Source of the DNA: Symsagittifera roscoffensis
Lineage: Eukaryota > Xenacoelomorpha > Acoela > Convolutidae
Length of the DNA: 64,000 bases
Reading direction: 5' to 3'
Assembly: GCF_963678635.1 (NCBI RefSeq)
Contig: NC_087069.1
Location: 53,046,251-53,110,250 of the forward strand
Each line of letters starts with the position of its first letter. The first letter of the stretch is position 1. This document shows, piece after piece, positions 1 through 12,200 of the stretch. Under the pieces are notes generated by a model, which saw only the letters and a list, made by a program, of their open reading frames with translations, was not told where the DNA came from and made no database searches. Position numbers and translations under genes: made by a program.

Positions 1-212
1 TACTGTTCCCTGTCGACCCCCTTCCTCCTCCTTCCTTCTGATTGGTGCTGCTCGCTTGTGTCTGTATGGCAGTTGTGGTTGTTGTTCTGTTGGGGTTGTT
101 TACGGATGAGTCAGAGGGAATGTAGACCTGCTTCAGTCTCTGGTCAACATCAGCTGCCTTCAGTCTCTTCTGTCTCATGTACCTGTCTGTAGTCTTCCAC
201 ATGTAGTAGTAT
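1..212 (-). CDS. MTA: MTA exon 8 (third SANT helix onward), cut by window edge
   Basis: After TTTGTATGTGCAG the exon encodes [20 protein letters not shown] and KQVYIPSD, then a Thr/Gln/Gly-rich low-complexity stretch. It is still open at position 1, so the exon end and the family's zinc finger are outside the window. Confidence 0.93.
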
Positions 213-3200
213 CTGCACATACAACAAAATACTATTTTAGCCCAAAAATAAATTATTATCATATACAATCACGCACCACGCTCATTACTCAAAAAATATG
301 AAAAAAATTGGGCATGTCTTAGTGCACTTAAAGTTCGCTTCTGTAAAACGAGGTACAAAAATACAATAGTTGGAGGCTTTGTGGGCAGTTTTGACCTTTT
401 TGATCGCAAAGTTTTCTTTGCAACTGTAAATGATCAGCCCCCCTCGCTTACTCTATGATGGCGTGTAGTGTCTTCCAGGGAAACATCTGCTGTTGGATGG
501 AGAGGAAGTCCTTGCCCATCTTATCAAGTGCCTCCTCGAACAGATTCGCCTCATACACAGACCACGCCTCCATCTCGTCCCTGCATATTAAAGTTAACTT
601 TTTTTAGTTGGCTCAACAGTTGGTTCAATTTATGGATCTAATCCCAAAGAAATGAGTTCAAATTTTGATCAAATTTCATTGCTATCTTGGTAAATTACTT
701 TTATTTTTTTTTTCCAAAATCAAGTTTCTCCATATTAAATTCTGACTTTTTACTGATTAACGTCAACGTCACTTTTCGAACTCATTATGTGATAATTTTT
801 CGATTTTTTAAAGTTAACAAAAGCTACGATTATATGTAGAAAAGTGCTTTTTTCAAACATTTTGCCGTTGCTTACACACATTAGCCTACCGTATGAGGAG
901 TGGTCCTTTCTCTGTGACCAGACTGAGCATGATGTCTGTGAGGCTGTACTTGTGTCGGCTAATTTGACTGTAGGCCACCTGCACACAAGTGTCTCTACTG
1001 GCACTACATGCACTGTGCAACAGTCCAGGGTCCTTCGAGTTACCATAGGAGAGAGACCTGGATAAAAAAGTAAACGTGATTTCGGTGAGGAAATCAGCAG
1101 CACCGTGGAATCTCTGTGAGAAGGGCCAAATCACTGAAATAAACTAGAGGCCCAGCTAAAACTGGAGGTACCTGTTTGATAATTTTTGAATTTGTTGTAC
1201 TGATGCAAGAAGTAGATAATTTCAAAAATTTAAAAAACTGGGCTTCACCCAAAACTTAAATTGTTGCTCTATTAAAACATGAGTGAAAAATTTTTGCGAT
1301 TTTCGAATTTTCCCACAAACTTTTTTTGTACACATTTCCCGTGGTAGCTGAGAAGAAAAGTTAGTTTTTCAAGTTGTGTATCAAAATTCTGACACAGAAT
1401 CGAAGTTGCACTTCGCATACACAAAGAAAATTATGACCGATAACACTACTGGGAAAATCTGAATAAGTACAACTTTGAGTCCACAATATTTCTTAAGTGA
1501 CGCACGCCAATAATGAGTCTACATAATTGCTAAATGACACAAGCCAATTACGAAGCATTAGCAGTACCAGTCAATTTGAAAAAAAAAAGAAATTTACCGA
1601 CTAAAATGCCTCAATTTATATAGCGGACGCATTTTAACTAGTATACGAAAAAGTTTATTAAAAACATACGACCCTGTCCAGGTTCGAACCCTCTTATTTT
1701 GTTGCGGGTCTCCTTCCCTACCTCTACGCTACAGATCCATCATATCTTGAAGCTAAACTGCTACTAGAGGCCCAGCTAAAGCTGGAGGTACCGGTTTGAT
1801 ATTTTTTAAATTGTTGTACTTATGCGGGATGAAGTAGGTATTTCAAAAAACTTAAGCATTGGGCTTCACCCAAAACCTTGATTGTTGCTCTATTAAAAAA
1901 CGAGTGAAAAATTTGTAGTTATAGAACTTTTCCACAGAAACATGCTTCTTGTTCAAATTTTAAGGCGCAGCATCTTATGCACGGACGTTTCTCACAACCT
2001 GTTGCCTTGATTAAACCCTTGATATCAGATTGAGCTGTTTTCGAGAAGTCAAAAAGTTTCAAAAAAAAACGGACAAGAAATCAAAACATTGACTTTTCTC
2101 AGGGTCATAACTTTTGTGTAAAAAAATTGGGCGTACATGTTTAATCAGAGTAGCTTCCAAAAACTTGTTCTATCCATTGAAAACAATATCTCAGATTGGG
2201 GAGGTTAGTTTTTGAGAAAAGTAAAAAAAAAACATTATTTTCGGAGGGTCATAATTTTTGTGTGAAAGAAAAATTAGTCGTAGCCGCTTTCCAATTGGTC
2301 GTAGCCGCTTTCCACAAGAGAAAAGGAGCTTTCCACAACCCGTTTCACTCATTGAAACCAAAATATCAGATTAGGGAGGATAGTTTTTGAGAAAAGTCAA
2401 AAAGTTTCAAAAAATAAAAAATTTGACTTTTCTGAGGGCCACAATTTTTGTGTAAAAAAATTGGGCGGAGCCGCTTAAATAAGGGAGCTTCCCACAACCT
2501 GTTGTATTCATTGAACTCGAAGTTTCAAAGAATCTCAAAAAAAAACCCGATCCCAATATTTTTTTCATAATACCTGTTTTTATAAAACAGGAACTTAAAA
2601 AAGGAAAGTCAACCAGTTCTGGACAGTGTAATACAAATAAATGAAACTATTAAAATAGAGCAAACATTTGCTTCCCGTGTTAAGTAGGATTTGTGCTGAG
2701 CAAGCAAAACATTCCACTAAAAACTATTCATAATAAAGCCTGTAAAAAACTCACGGGGTGTTTCAAGAACCCAACTAACTCTTTCCAATGATAATAAGTC
2801 AAGTTACTAAAAAAGCTGTAGGCCAAAACATACCGAGTTTTCTTTAATGAGAGTCTATAATTTATTGGGGTTCTGTAATGTAGCGGGGGATATTATGGAA
2901 AAACCTCCATACTTGTACCCTTATATACTCACATGGAGTGGTCTCTCTGAGCGTGGTTGTTGTAGTCTATGGCTCTGGCCATAGTGCCCACTGCCTTCAC
3001 TGCACTCACCACTCCCTCCACTTCTCTCTCACTGAGTCCCCCCTCGGGGTGCCACACTTGCTCACACAGTGGGTCTGGTCTGTACGTAGAGTCCAGGGGA
3101 ATCTACAAAACTTCAATATCTCGCTACACAATTAAGTAACTGTAAATTCTTGATTTTAATGGACTGCTAATTTTTGCGCATAAATGTTTAGTGTCACTCT

Positions 3201-6200
3201 GCGATCGTACATCCTTGTGTCTGTTCCAGACTGATTGTAGGCAGGGGCGGATTGGAGGGGGATTGGAAAAACAGACATTAGGAACAAAGACAGTTGAAAG
3301 AGTCAACTAAACGCAAGTAAACCAAAAAATGACTAACTTATTGTTTGAATTAATTTAATTTTTCGAAATTCAAAAAAAGAGCATTATGGCTCATTGAATT
3401 TCGAGACCAAATTATGATTGATATAATCCATGTAAAATCAACCCAAAATGAGAAAAACTGAGTTAACATAATCAACATTAAATTCAAAATGTTAACATAA
3501 TCAACATTTGAATCAACATAAATGCATTAACATGTATGAATACACTTCTGTATTTATTAGAGCATTTCAAGACAACTAGCGTGTAACGCACCTCCGATGC
3601 TTCGAATTTTTAACAACTCAATTTAGCCGCATATATTGAAAATAAGATCTATCCTTTGAGTATACTCTAACAGCACCAAATTACAGGGTTCGTATTAACA
3701 AATTTTGAAGGTTTTTCATTCAAGTTTTTTAATACAAATTATGAAAAACCATAAAATTTAGTGAAGTTTTGTTTAAGTTCTTTGAAAAAACTCAAAATAA
3801 ACTAAGAAACGTCACATCTTATAATCCAGAAGCAATTGAGCAGTGGCATTTGGACGCAAGATTTGCATCTTCTGAGAGTACTCTTACAGTACCCAACTAC
3901 AATGTTACTTAAGTTTTCTAAAAAAATTTGAAAACCAGAAAAAAAGGCACACCTCAAAAACTACCAAGATTTGAGCAGTCTTATTTGAGGACAATATACG
4001 CAATCGTTGACAGTACTCCGACAGCACACAACTACAGGGTTGGAAATTTCCATTTTGTGATTTTTTTTGTAATTTGAGTTTTCTGAACATTTCTGAAAAA
4101 ATTACAAAAATCGTTATCTCGTAAGCTGAAAAACTTTGGACATTCTCAATTGGAAGCCAAACTCACCACCCCTGAGATTACTCTGACAGCCCCCAATTAC
4201 AGCTTAGAAATTTCAGATTTTGAATAAGAGGTTTCATTTAAGTTTTTTGAAAAAAACACAAAAAAACGTCATATATGGAAAACTAAAAGGTTTTAAGCTG
4301 TCAACAACAACAAATGTTATTTGGAGACAACAATTGCAACTCCTGACAGTACCCTGAGAGAGCCTCACTATCGAGATGGGAACTTCAAATTTTGTGAAAT
4401 ATTTTATACTTAAATTTTCGGAAAAAAATCCCAAAAAGGTAATATCTCGGAAGCTGCGCAATGATATTCAGAGGTCAGATTCTCAACCCATGAGAGTACC
4501 CTCACAGTTTCCAACAACACGACTGAGAACTCTACCAAGTTTTGGAATTTTTTAAAATTTAAGTTTTCTTGAAACTTTTCGAAACAATCATAGAAAACGT
4601 CATATCTCAAAACCTACAAATAATTGAGAAGTGATATTTGGAGGCAAGATTTGCGACCACTGAGAGTACCCTTACAGCACCCAAATATAGATGAAAAATT
4701 TCAAAAATTGAAAAAATTTTTCAAATTAAAAATCTCGAAAATTGCCGTATCTCGTGAACTAAGAGGATTTATTTATTAATATATGGAGACCAGAATCAGA
4801 AAACCCGGGAAAACTGACAACATCCCACTATTGGTTTGCTAACTTCAAACTTGATGAAATAAACACTGAATTTAGACGGGAAAATCGAAAAAACCTTAAC
4901 CATTGCAATATACGATATAGCTTAAACGCGTAAAAATTCTTTTGTTAAACATGCAAAAGTACTACGTTCAAAAAGCTTAAACAAGGCGAGATAGTGAAGC
5001 CCGCATTTAAATATATAATAGATTTGTATATCATATATCATCAATGCCAGTATAGGTGGAAATTGCTTCACTTAAAAATTTAGCCAACTGACAGTTAGAA
5101 AAGAGGAATAAACGCAAAAAAACTGACGTATTTTTTTACAAAAAAAAACTTAAAGAAAAAATTAATACCTTTAAAGATCTTTGAATTTTATATAAAAAAA
5201 AAAATACGATTAGTGATTTTTTGGTTGGTACTCAAACTAACCCAATTTGAAGAAACTGGATCAATCGGTAACTTTTTAATGGAGATTGAGCTAGAACAGA
5301 AACCTAACATTCCGCATCTATGAAAAGCATGCATGATTTATCTCAAAAATGTAAAATGAATCGCAACCGTAAGGAGTTTGACTACCACACCAAAAACGGA
5401 TACGACAACAACCTTTCTCTGAATTGTTCCTTGTAAAAGGAACAATCAATTTTAATTTCTTCCGCTCTTTTCGGCGCCAGTTCTCAAAACTTTCTGAGCC
5501 GATTTTTTATCCTTAAGTAGCAACGTTCTGCATTACGCAAAAAAAAACTTTTAAAAATTTGGCTTCAAATTAGAAGTAAGCGTCGAATAATAATACAAAA
5601 CACTTTTGCTGTTCGATAGTGGAATTTGATTTCCCTTCAACAAAGGAAATAAACTGAACTTGAGAAAAAATAAAAAATCAAACCGCAAAAAAAAGAACGG
5701 GAAAAATGATCAGCACCTATATAAGAATCTAAACTATATTCATCGACTCTTTAAAGTTAGTTAATGGAAAGCCGAAAAACTTTCAATGAATGCAAGAAAA
5801 TTGGAAAAAAAATTGACTGACTTTTTTGAATTTTTTTATAGCTTTCGATAAAGAAAAAATATGACCTTAAAGCAATTTAAATTAAAAAAATCTTTTATCA
5901 TTGAAACTTTTTGTGATATAATTAGCCCAGATTGAGAAATTTGGATAAAAAAATAAAGGCTTGAAGTCAGAATATTAATAGCTTTCAAACTGCATGAAAA
6001 ATTTTATCACATCCGAGCACAAATATTCCTTCACTTCTTCGAAAATCGGAACAATAAGTATTCAAAAACATCATTTGAGTCTCGAAAGGGAAATTAATGT
6101 GATGAACAATGAGCTGGCCTCAATTCAATTTGGAAAGAATATTTGACAATTAAATCGATGCATGAAATCGTATAATTATCTCACCTGTGTGAAAGCAGGC

Positions 6201-9200
6201 ACCTCCGCCTGGAACCGCATCCCAACTCTCATCTCCCCCCTGTCCGCCTGTAGTGTCTTGTGGGTGGGGTCGAACACTAGAGTATAGAAGAAGTGGTCTT
6301 GTCTTTTCAAATACGAGGCCATACTCTCCACTTCTGATAGTAAGTGGACACTGCATTTGCCTCTTATGTATTGGGCCGGGACTGTCTCACTTTGACGGGA
6401 GAGGAACAGCTCACGATGACGCAGCTAAAAAATATTAGTAATTAGAATGTTTGGTGCTTCTATAGATTTCAAGACAATTCAGATAATTTTAAATTATTAA
6501 AGAAGCAAAGCAGAGCTTCATTATCTTAGGATAAAAGCCATGTTAAGCCGCAATATAATTCCTGTTTTGAAAACAAAAATCACAAAAAAATCAAGTTTCA
6601 AGACTAACCAGGATCAACTCCAAAATCCTGAAACATTTTTTTGCCAAACTCACAACAAAGGTGATGAAATCAGTTGAGAAAAATCAGTTCTATAAACTGA
6701 AATCAGATAAAAGTAGAATTAAGCCTCCAAGTAACTAAAACTTTTCCTTTGTGACGGATCCGATCTAGCGACCTCGAGATTAGGAGCCCAAAGTCCTACC
6801 CGCTCGGCCACAGCCGCATAACGATCAACAAAAACTAGCCACAAATAGAGCAGTTAACAGTTGCTATGAAATTTCAAATGCTACAGATTTGATTATAGCA
6901 GAAGTGCCATAACTATTGCATAATGATTATAGCAGAATACAGTACGCTCGCTAAAGCTCGCAAGTGTAACCATAAATTATGATAATTCAGAGTTTTAAAA
7001 CAAAAGATTTTATTCACTGCTGTGACTAAGGAGTGAATTGAAAAAAAAACAAATAAAACATGAACCGTAGAAAAAGAATTTAGCAAGAAAATGACATTTT
7101 TTTGCCCGCCAATTATCCGCATCATTTTAAAAATAATTGAAAATTTTTTCAATTACAGCAACAAATGTTTAAATCTGAGAAAAATCTACGCTTTTGAAAC
7201 TTAGCTGACAAACAATAAATAACACACATCATTTTAGCTTAAAATAACATTCAATAATTTCAATATTCAACATTCAATTTTTAAAAAAATGCTTAAATCA
7301 GAAGAAAATCCGATGCTGTCAAAAGTTAGCCGACAAAAAATAACCAGAGAAACGATAGCCTGACAACAAAAAAAAACCGCGCACAGAACTTCCAATTTCA
7401 AGTAAGTAAGGCTCCTTACCGCACTCGAACACCAGACTTCGGTCGCATCAACAATGAGTGTATTTTCGAAAGAAGAAGTCGATCACGTTTCTCGTGACCT
7501 TTACACTCTTGCTGTTCGATAGTGTAGTTTACCTTCCTTTTAACAATGAAAATGCACTGAACTTGAAAAGAAATCAAAAGTCAAATCGCGAAAAATTTAA
7601 TTTGAAACTGAACACATTTCAGGACTTTTTCAGAAAAAAGCGGAAACTGGAAGTAATAAGAAAAGTGAGACACTGTAAGCAAAATAATTCACGTGCACTT
7701 TTCACGGGACAAAAAGTGCACGTGAATCCAAGATTCCCGCTCGATCAATTGTTACACATTGCTGCCTTTTCCGAATAATCATTTAGTATGAGTTGTCCTT
7801 TATATGGAAAATGCGCAAGTAGTCGTTTTCGACCAAAAATCGCTTTCAACGAAGTGTTCTCTCACAAGGTAACTTCCCAAAAAGTTTTTCGCGATAAAAT
7901 GTCAATCAACATTTGAATTGACAATTTGACTAATTTTCTCACATTGTTCACGAAAAAATTGTTCCCGATTTTTCCAAAGCAACTGTTGCATGAAATTTAT
8001 GCCATTTGGGAAATTTTTCATTTTTATGCCATTTGGGAATTATGCCATTTGAGACGTAATCCTCTCACAATAGTACTCGCCTAATACAGCCAGCCTCAGT
8101 ACTCAATTATTTTACCCTAGCTAATCGCAGAGTTAATACTGTGACTGAGCATTGCTTCGTTTATTGTCAAAGGCATTTATGCACTACGAAATCTAGTTTA
8201 GAACACGTCCAACAATCAAACGCCTGTTCAAATACAATTTTTCGCGTTCCAAACCATGACAGGTTCTGCATACACAAAAGACCCCTCTCAACTACTTTAA
8301 AGGTATTTGTCCCATGTAGAATCATGCCTTCAATCATTCTCTCTCCAATCATCAATTGTTACTTTTTCAACAAAATATTTAACCAGTTGTGGTCGCTTTC
8401 AATAGCAAATATTTAAGTACAACTGTAATTCTACCCAATTGTTATCCACATGAAACCGTAATTACGCTTGAAAAAAGTAAAACCACTGCTTACCTAACAA
8501 CAAAATTTAATGACCCAGACTCATCCGCCTCCTCTAAGTGGGACCGGCTGCGGCGAAATGGATGACATCTCTCTCCCCCACGGTTGGTCTTGCACTGAGC
8601 AGGACCGGGGGCTGACAATTTTTTTTTAATTTTAAGTCAATTGGGGGGTCTCTTAAACTTTCACCTGGTGTTTCGTTTCGTCTGATATGAGTTCAGTAGA
8701 CTGAACTATTTCGTTCTCCTCCTCCAAGTACGCGTAATGTTTGTCGGCCATCGAAATCAAAGAAGAGGGCATATCCCGTCTCCTAAAACAAAGTGCAAAT
8801 ATTCAATATATAATTATCTGCAATTCTCTTAGAAAAAAACGTTCAAAAAAACGAACCACATCAAATTGAAACCAGAATTAACAATAAAACTGAGTTTTAA
8901 CTTCAGTTGGATAAGTGATAAAATATAATCGCTCATGTCTCTGAAAATGATTTCAGATTATCCAATCGTTAATATTTCTTCAAAGAAAACTCTGTATGCA
9001 AAAATTCTAAAACTAAATCGAAATTGACAGATTGCGCTTTAAAATTATCTGTGTATGTCAGAACTTTTTACACAGAGGCAAAGCGGAGCTCCGCACCACT
9101 TGCAATTAAATACAAACATAAAAAACATTAGAATTCGAAAAATAAAAAACGTTGAAAAAACTAGCTCTACCAAAATATAGCTGAAAGCGCTTAAAAAAAC

Positions 9201-12200
9201 AGAAAAAAAAATAAAAATTTGACTAAGAGTAGAAAAACTCGAAATCAAAGTGAAATCCATGCTTAACCAAAAAGGAGAAAAAAAACAGTACCAGATGAAA
9301 CAAATTCCAAATAAACGGGAAAAGAACCGACGGAAACCATGGCGAAAATCACGAGTTCAAGAAAATTATTTGAAAACAAACTACCACCGGAAATGGACTA
9401 CACCTATTTAGTACCTAAATGAAAATAGTTTTATTTGAATTTTAAAGAAAATGAGCATGTCTGAAATTTACCATTCCTACACATTTGACTATTCTGTGCC
9501 TAAACTTATTTAAGGGATAAATTAAGTAGTCGATTGCAATACCCTTGCTTATCGCAAGGTTAACAACTCTTTAGGGATAGAAACAAAATATTCTGCCAGA
9601 ACAAAATTCGAAAATTCAATTATCATCAGAAGAATGAACAAAAATGAACTGAAATGCACTAACACTAGTTGTTGTCGGTCCGACAAGCGAATTGGCTTGA
9701 ACTTTGACATGCAAATTAATTACACGAATATCATCACACTTAGTCTCTTTAAGCAACTATAAAAGTTGTATTTCCTTCTTAGAAATCTGAAAGCAGTAAT
9801 TTAACTTCAAACTGCGCGAAAACATTTTGAATTCAGAAATCAATTTTTCACCATTTCAGCCCGTAAACATAGCCATCAGACAGTTGTAAAAGATTCCTGA
9901 ATGCAAGGAAACATAAAAAAACTGACTTAAATAAGCTCAATTTTCTAATTTCAAAGTAACAAATATATGGCCTTAAAATTCTTTCGATTTCTAGAAAAAC
10001 TTATGCTAGACAATTGTTCAATAAAGCCATCCCAATTTGCGAAAACTGGATCAATAGGTTTTTTTTTCATTTCGCTGGAAAATCTGAACATTAAATTCAA
10101 GTTTCGAAAGTAGAAGTTGATCACGTTTTTCGAGACCTTTACGCTTATGCTGCTCGATAGCGGAGTTCGTTTTTTAAACAAACGAAATGAAAAAGAAATC
10201 AAAAATTAAACTGCGAAAAATCAAATTTAAGCGTGAGCAAATATCAAGACTTTTTCCTGAAAAAAAAACAAACAAAAAAAGAGACTAAAACCTAGATAAA
10301 AGTATTCAACACATTCATGCCTCAAAATCTAATCAACCTAAAAACAAATTTTTGACCGATTGAGAAGCTCTAAGCCATCGATATTGCCAAAATGGTTATG
10401 CATGGGTTCTACAATTGGGCCTTAGCTATAAGTGCAGCTACGTCAGCAAAACTCTTCCAGTCTACAAGACAAGGGATAGGGGGAAAATTATCCAATCACC
10501 AACCTGTAGAAGCACTGCACCTTCACTTCCACCTGAGCCCCTCCCCCTCCCCCAGATGTGCTTCCTGTAGTGCAATTAGTTCCACTTCTGCTTAGCTCCT
10601 CTACTTTCCTTATTTGGTATGGCTGACCCGCGTGCACCTAAACAAAAAAGTTTATTTGAAACGACATTACAAGAGTCATCCAATCACCAGGGAAGTTTAC
10701 TAGCACGAAAAAATTAAACTGAAAGGCAAAGGCACAAAAATTTGACTTTTCACAATATATAACAAAATTTTCAAGTTCAAGATGAATTCATTCTCAAAAT
10801 TGATATCGAAGGAGCTGAGTATAACGTGATCGAAAAATTCCTGGACGACAAAAACTTCAAACTCGGGGACACATTTTTCCTCGAGTTTTACCACTAGAAG
10901 CCGAGTGTCCAGCCAAAAACCGAAAAAGGGTCTTCGAGGGCGAATAAAGTAGGAAAAAGTTGACTCGACCTAAGAAGCGCAGTCCTGGAAAAGTTTAAGT
11001 GTTACCCTAGTCGATAGCCAATAGTTATCTTGCAAGATTCTTGACAAGGTAACTATTGGCTATCGACTAAAGTATTCTTCTAAGGGTGTATTCTTCTAAC
11101 TGTAATAGTACTGCAATAGGTATTGGAAGGAACGCTTGCGAAATGAAATTGACTATAATATGCTTTTTTATTCGGTCACAAAAAGCATGACGATAGGGTT
11201 GTTCGTCTACGACTATTGTTAAATAGTGCGGAAGGCTGAAAGACACGAAAGTTACTTTAAGTGTACGCAGCGATTCACTAAATCCAAAAAAGTTTTTCCT
11301 GAGAAACAACTACGAAAACTAAATGCTGCTATTAGATAGTTAGGCAGACAAGATAGTTAGGCAGACAGATTAGCAAAACACAAATTTAACAATTATTTTT
11401 TTTGGAAAACAAAATAATATCATTTACTGAATTGTAGCATAAAAAAGTCGCATAAAAGATGCCACAAAATGATCGAAATATTCCTTAAGACGAAATCGAT
11501 AAAAAAAACTATGAACAGGTGACTGAGCTTCGAAGACTTCAAGAGCTAGAGAGAAACATATTTCAAACAGTTCTATGTCACCATCTGTCAATCAACAGAT
11601 ACACTGGTGCTTCCTCTAGATCCTTATCGACACGCAGCTTATAAATGCTTAGCTACTCCCATTGTATCAATACCATCAATAGAAAAATCGCGTGTGATGC
11701 TGATTGAACTTTTTTCAAAGCGAAAAAGACTCGAGGGATATAATTCGAGGGAGCCGAAAAGGAGCTTCGCTATTACATCAAGCTAGACATCTAGCCCTTC
11801 TCTTATGCAAAAGGACTCCAAGTGAAACTACAATCAGACAACAGTTTTTTATTTAGACAAGAGTGATGGCATGGCCAGTATTTTTAACCAGATAATTAGC
11901 GAAGCAGTTTATCCCAGTTGTCTTAGAACAGCAAAAATAGTTCCTATTTTCAAAGAAGGAGACAAGTCTTTTCTATGCAATTGTGAAAGACCTATTTCTT
12001 TAGTTTCTGTTATAGGAAAAGTTTTTGAAAATCTATTATCGAAACGAATAATTAATTTTTTCAATAAGTTTGAAGTCTTAAGCAATAAACAGTTTGGATT
12101 TCGCAAAAAACACTCTACAGTTGATGCTATTGTGGAAACTTGAGAGATTCTTATTGAAAGCAACATACTGATGAATTGACGCACTGCACACTATCTAAAG

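Noticed and set aside
1670-1738. Functional tRNA gene
   Set aside because: A and B boxes are present, but the T and anticodon stems do not pair; better read as a SINE head or pseudogene.
3630-4760. Regular ~150-bp repeats considered as a CRISPR-like array
   Set aside because: Units are long, degenerate and contiguous without unique spacers; a eukaryotic tandem repeat.
8141-8416. 91-codon plus-strand frame in MTA intron 3
   Set aside because: No domain recognised, cysteines scattered without pattern, and no splice or start context; treated as chance.
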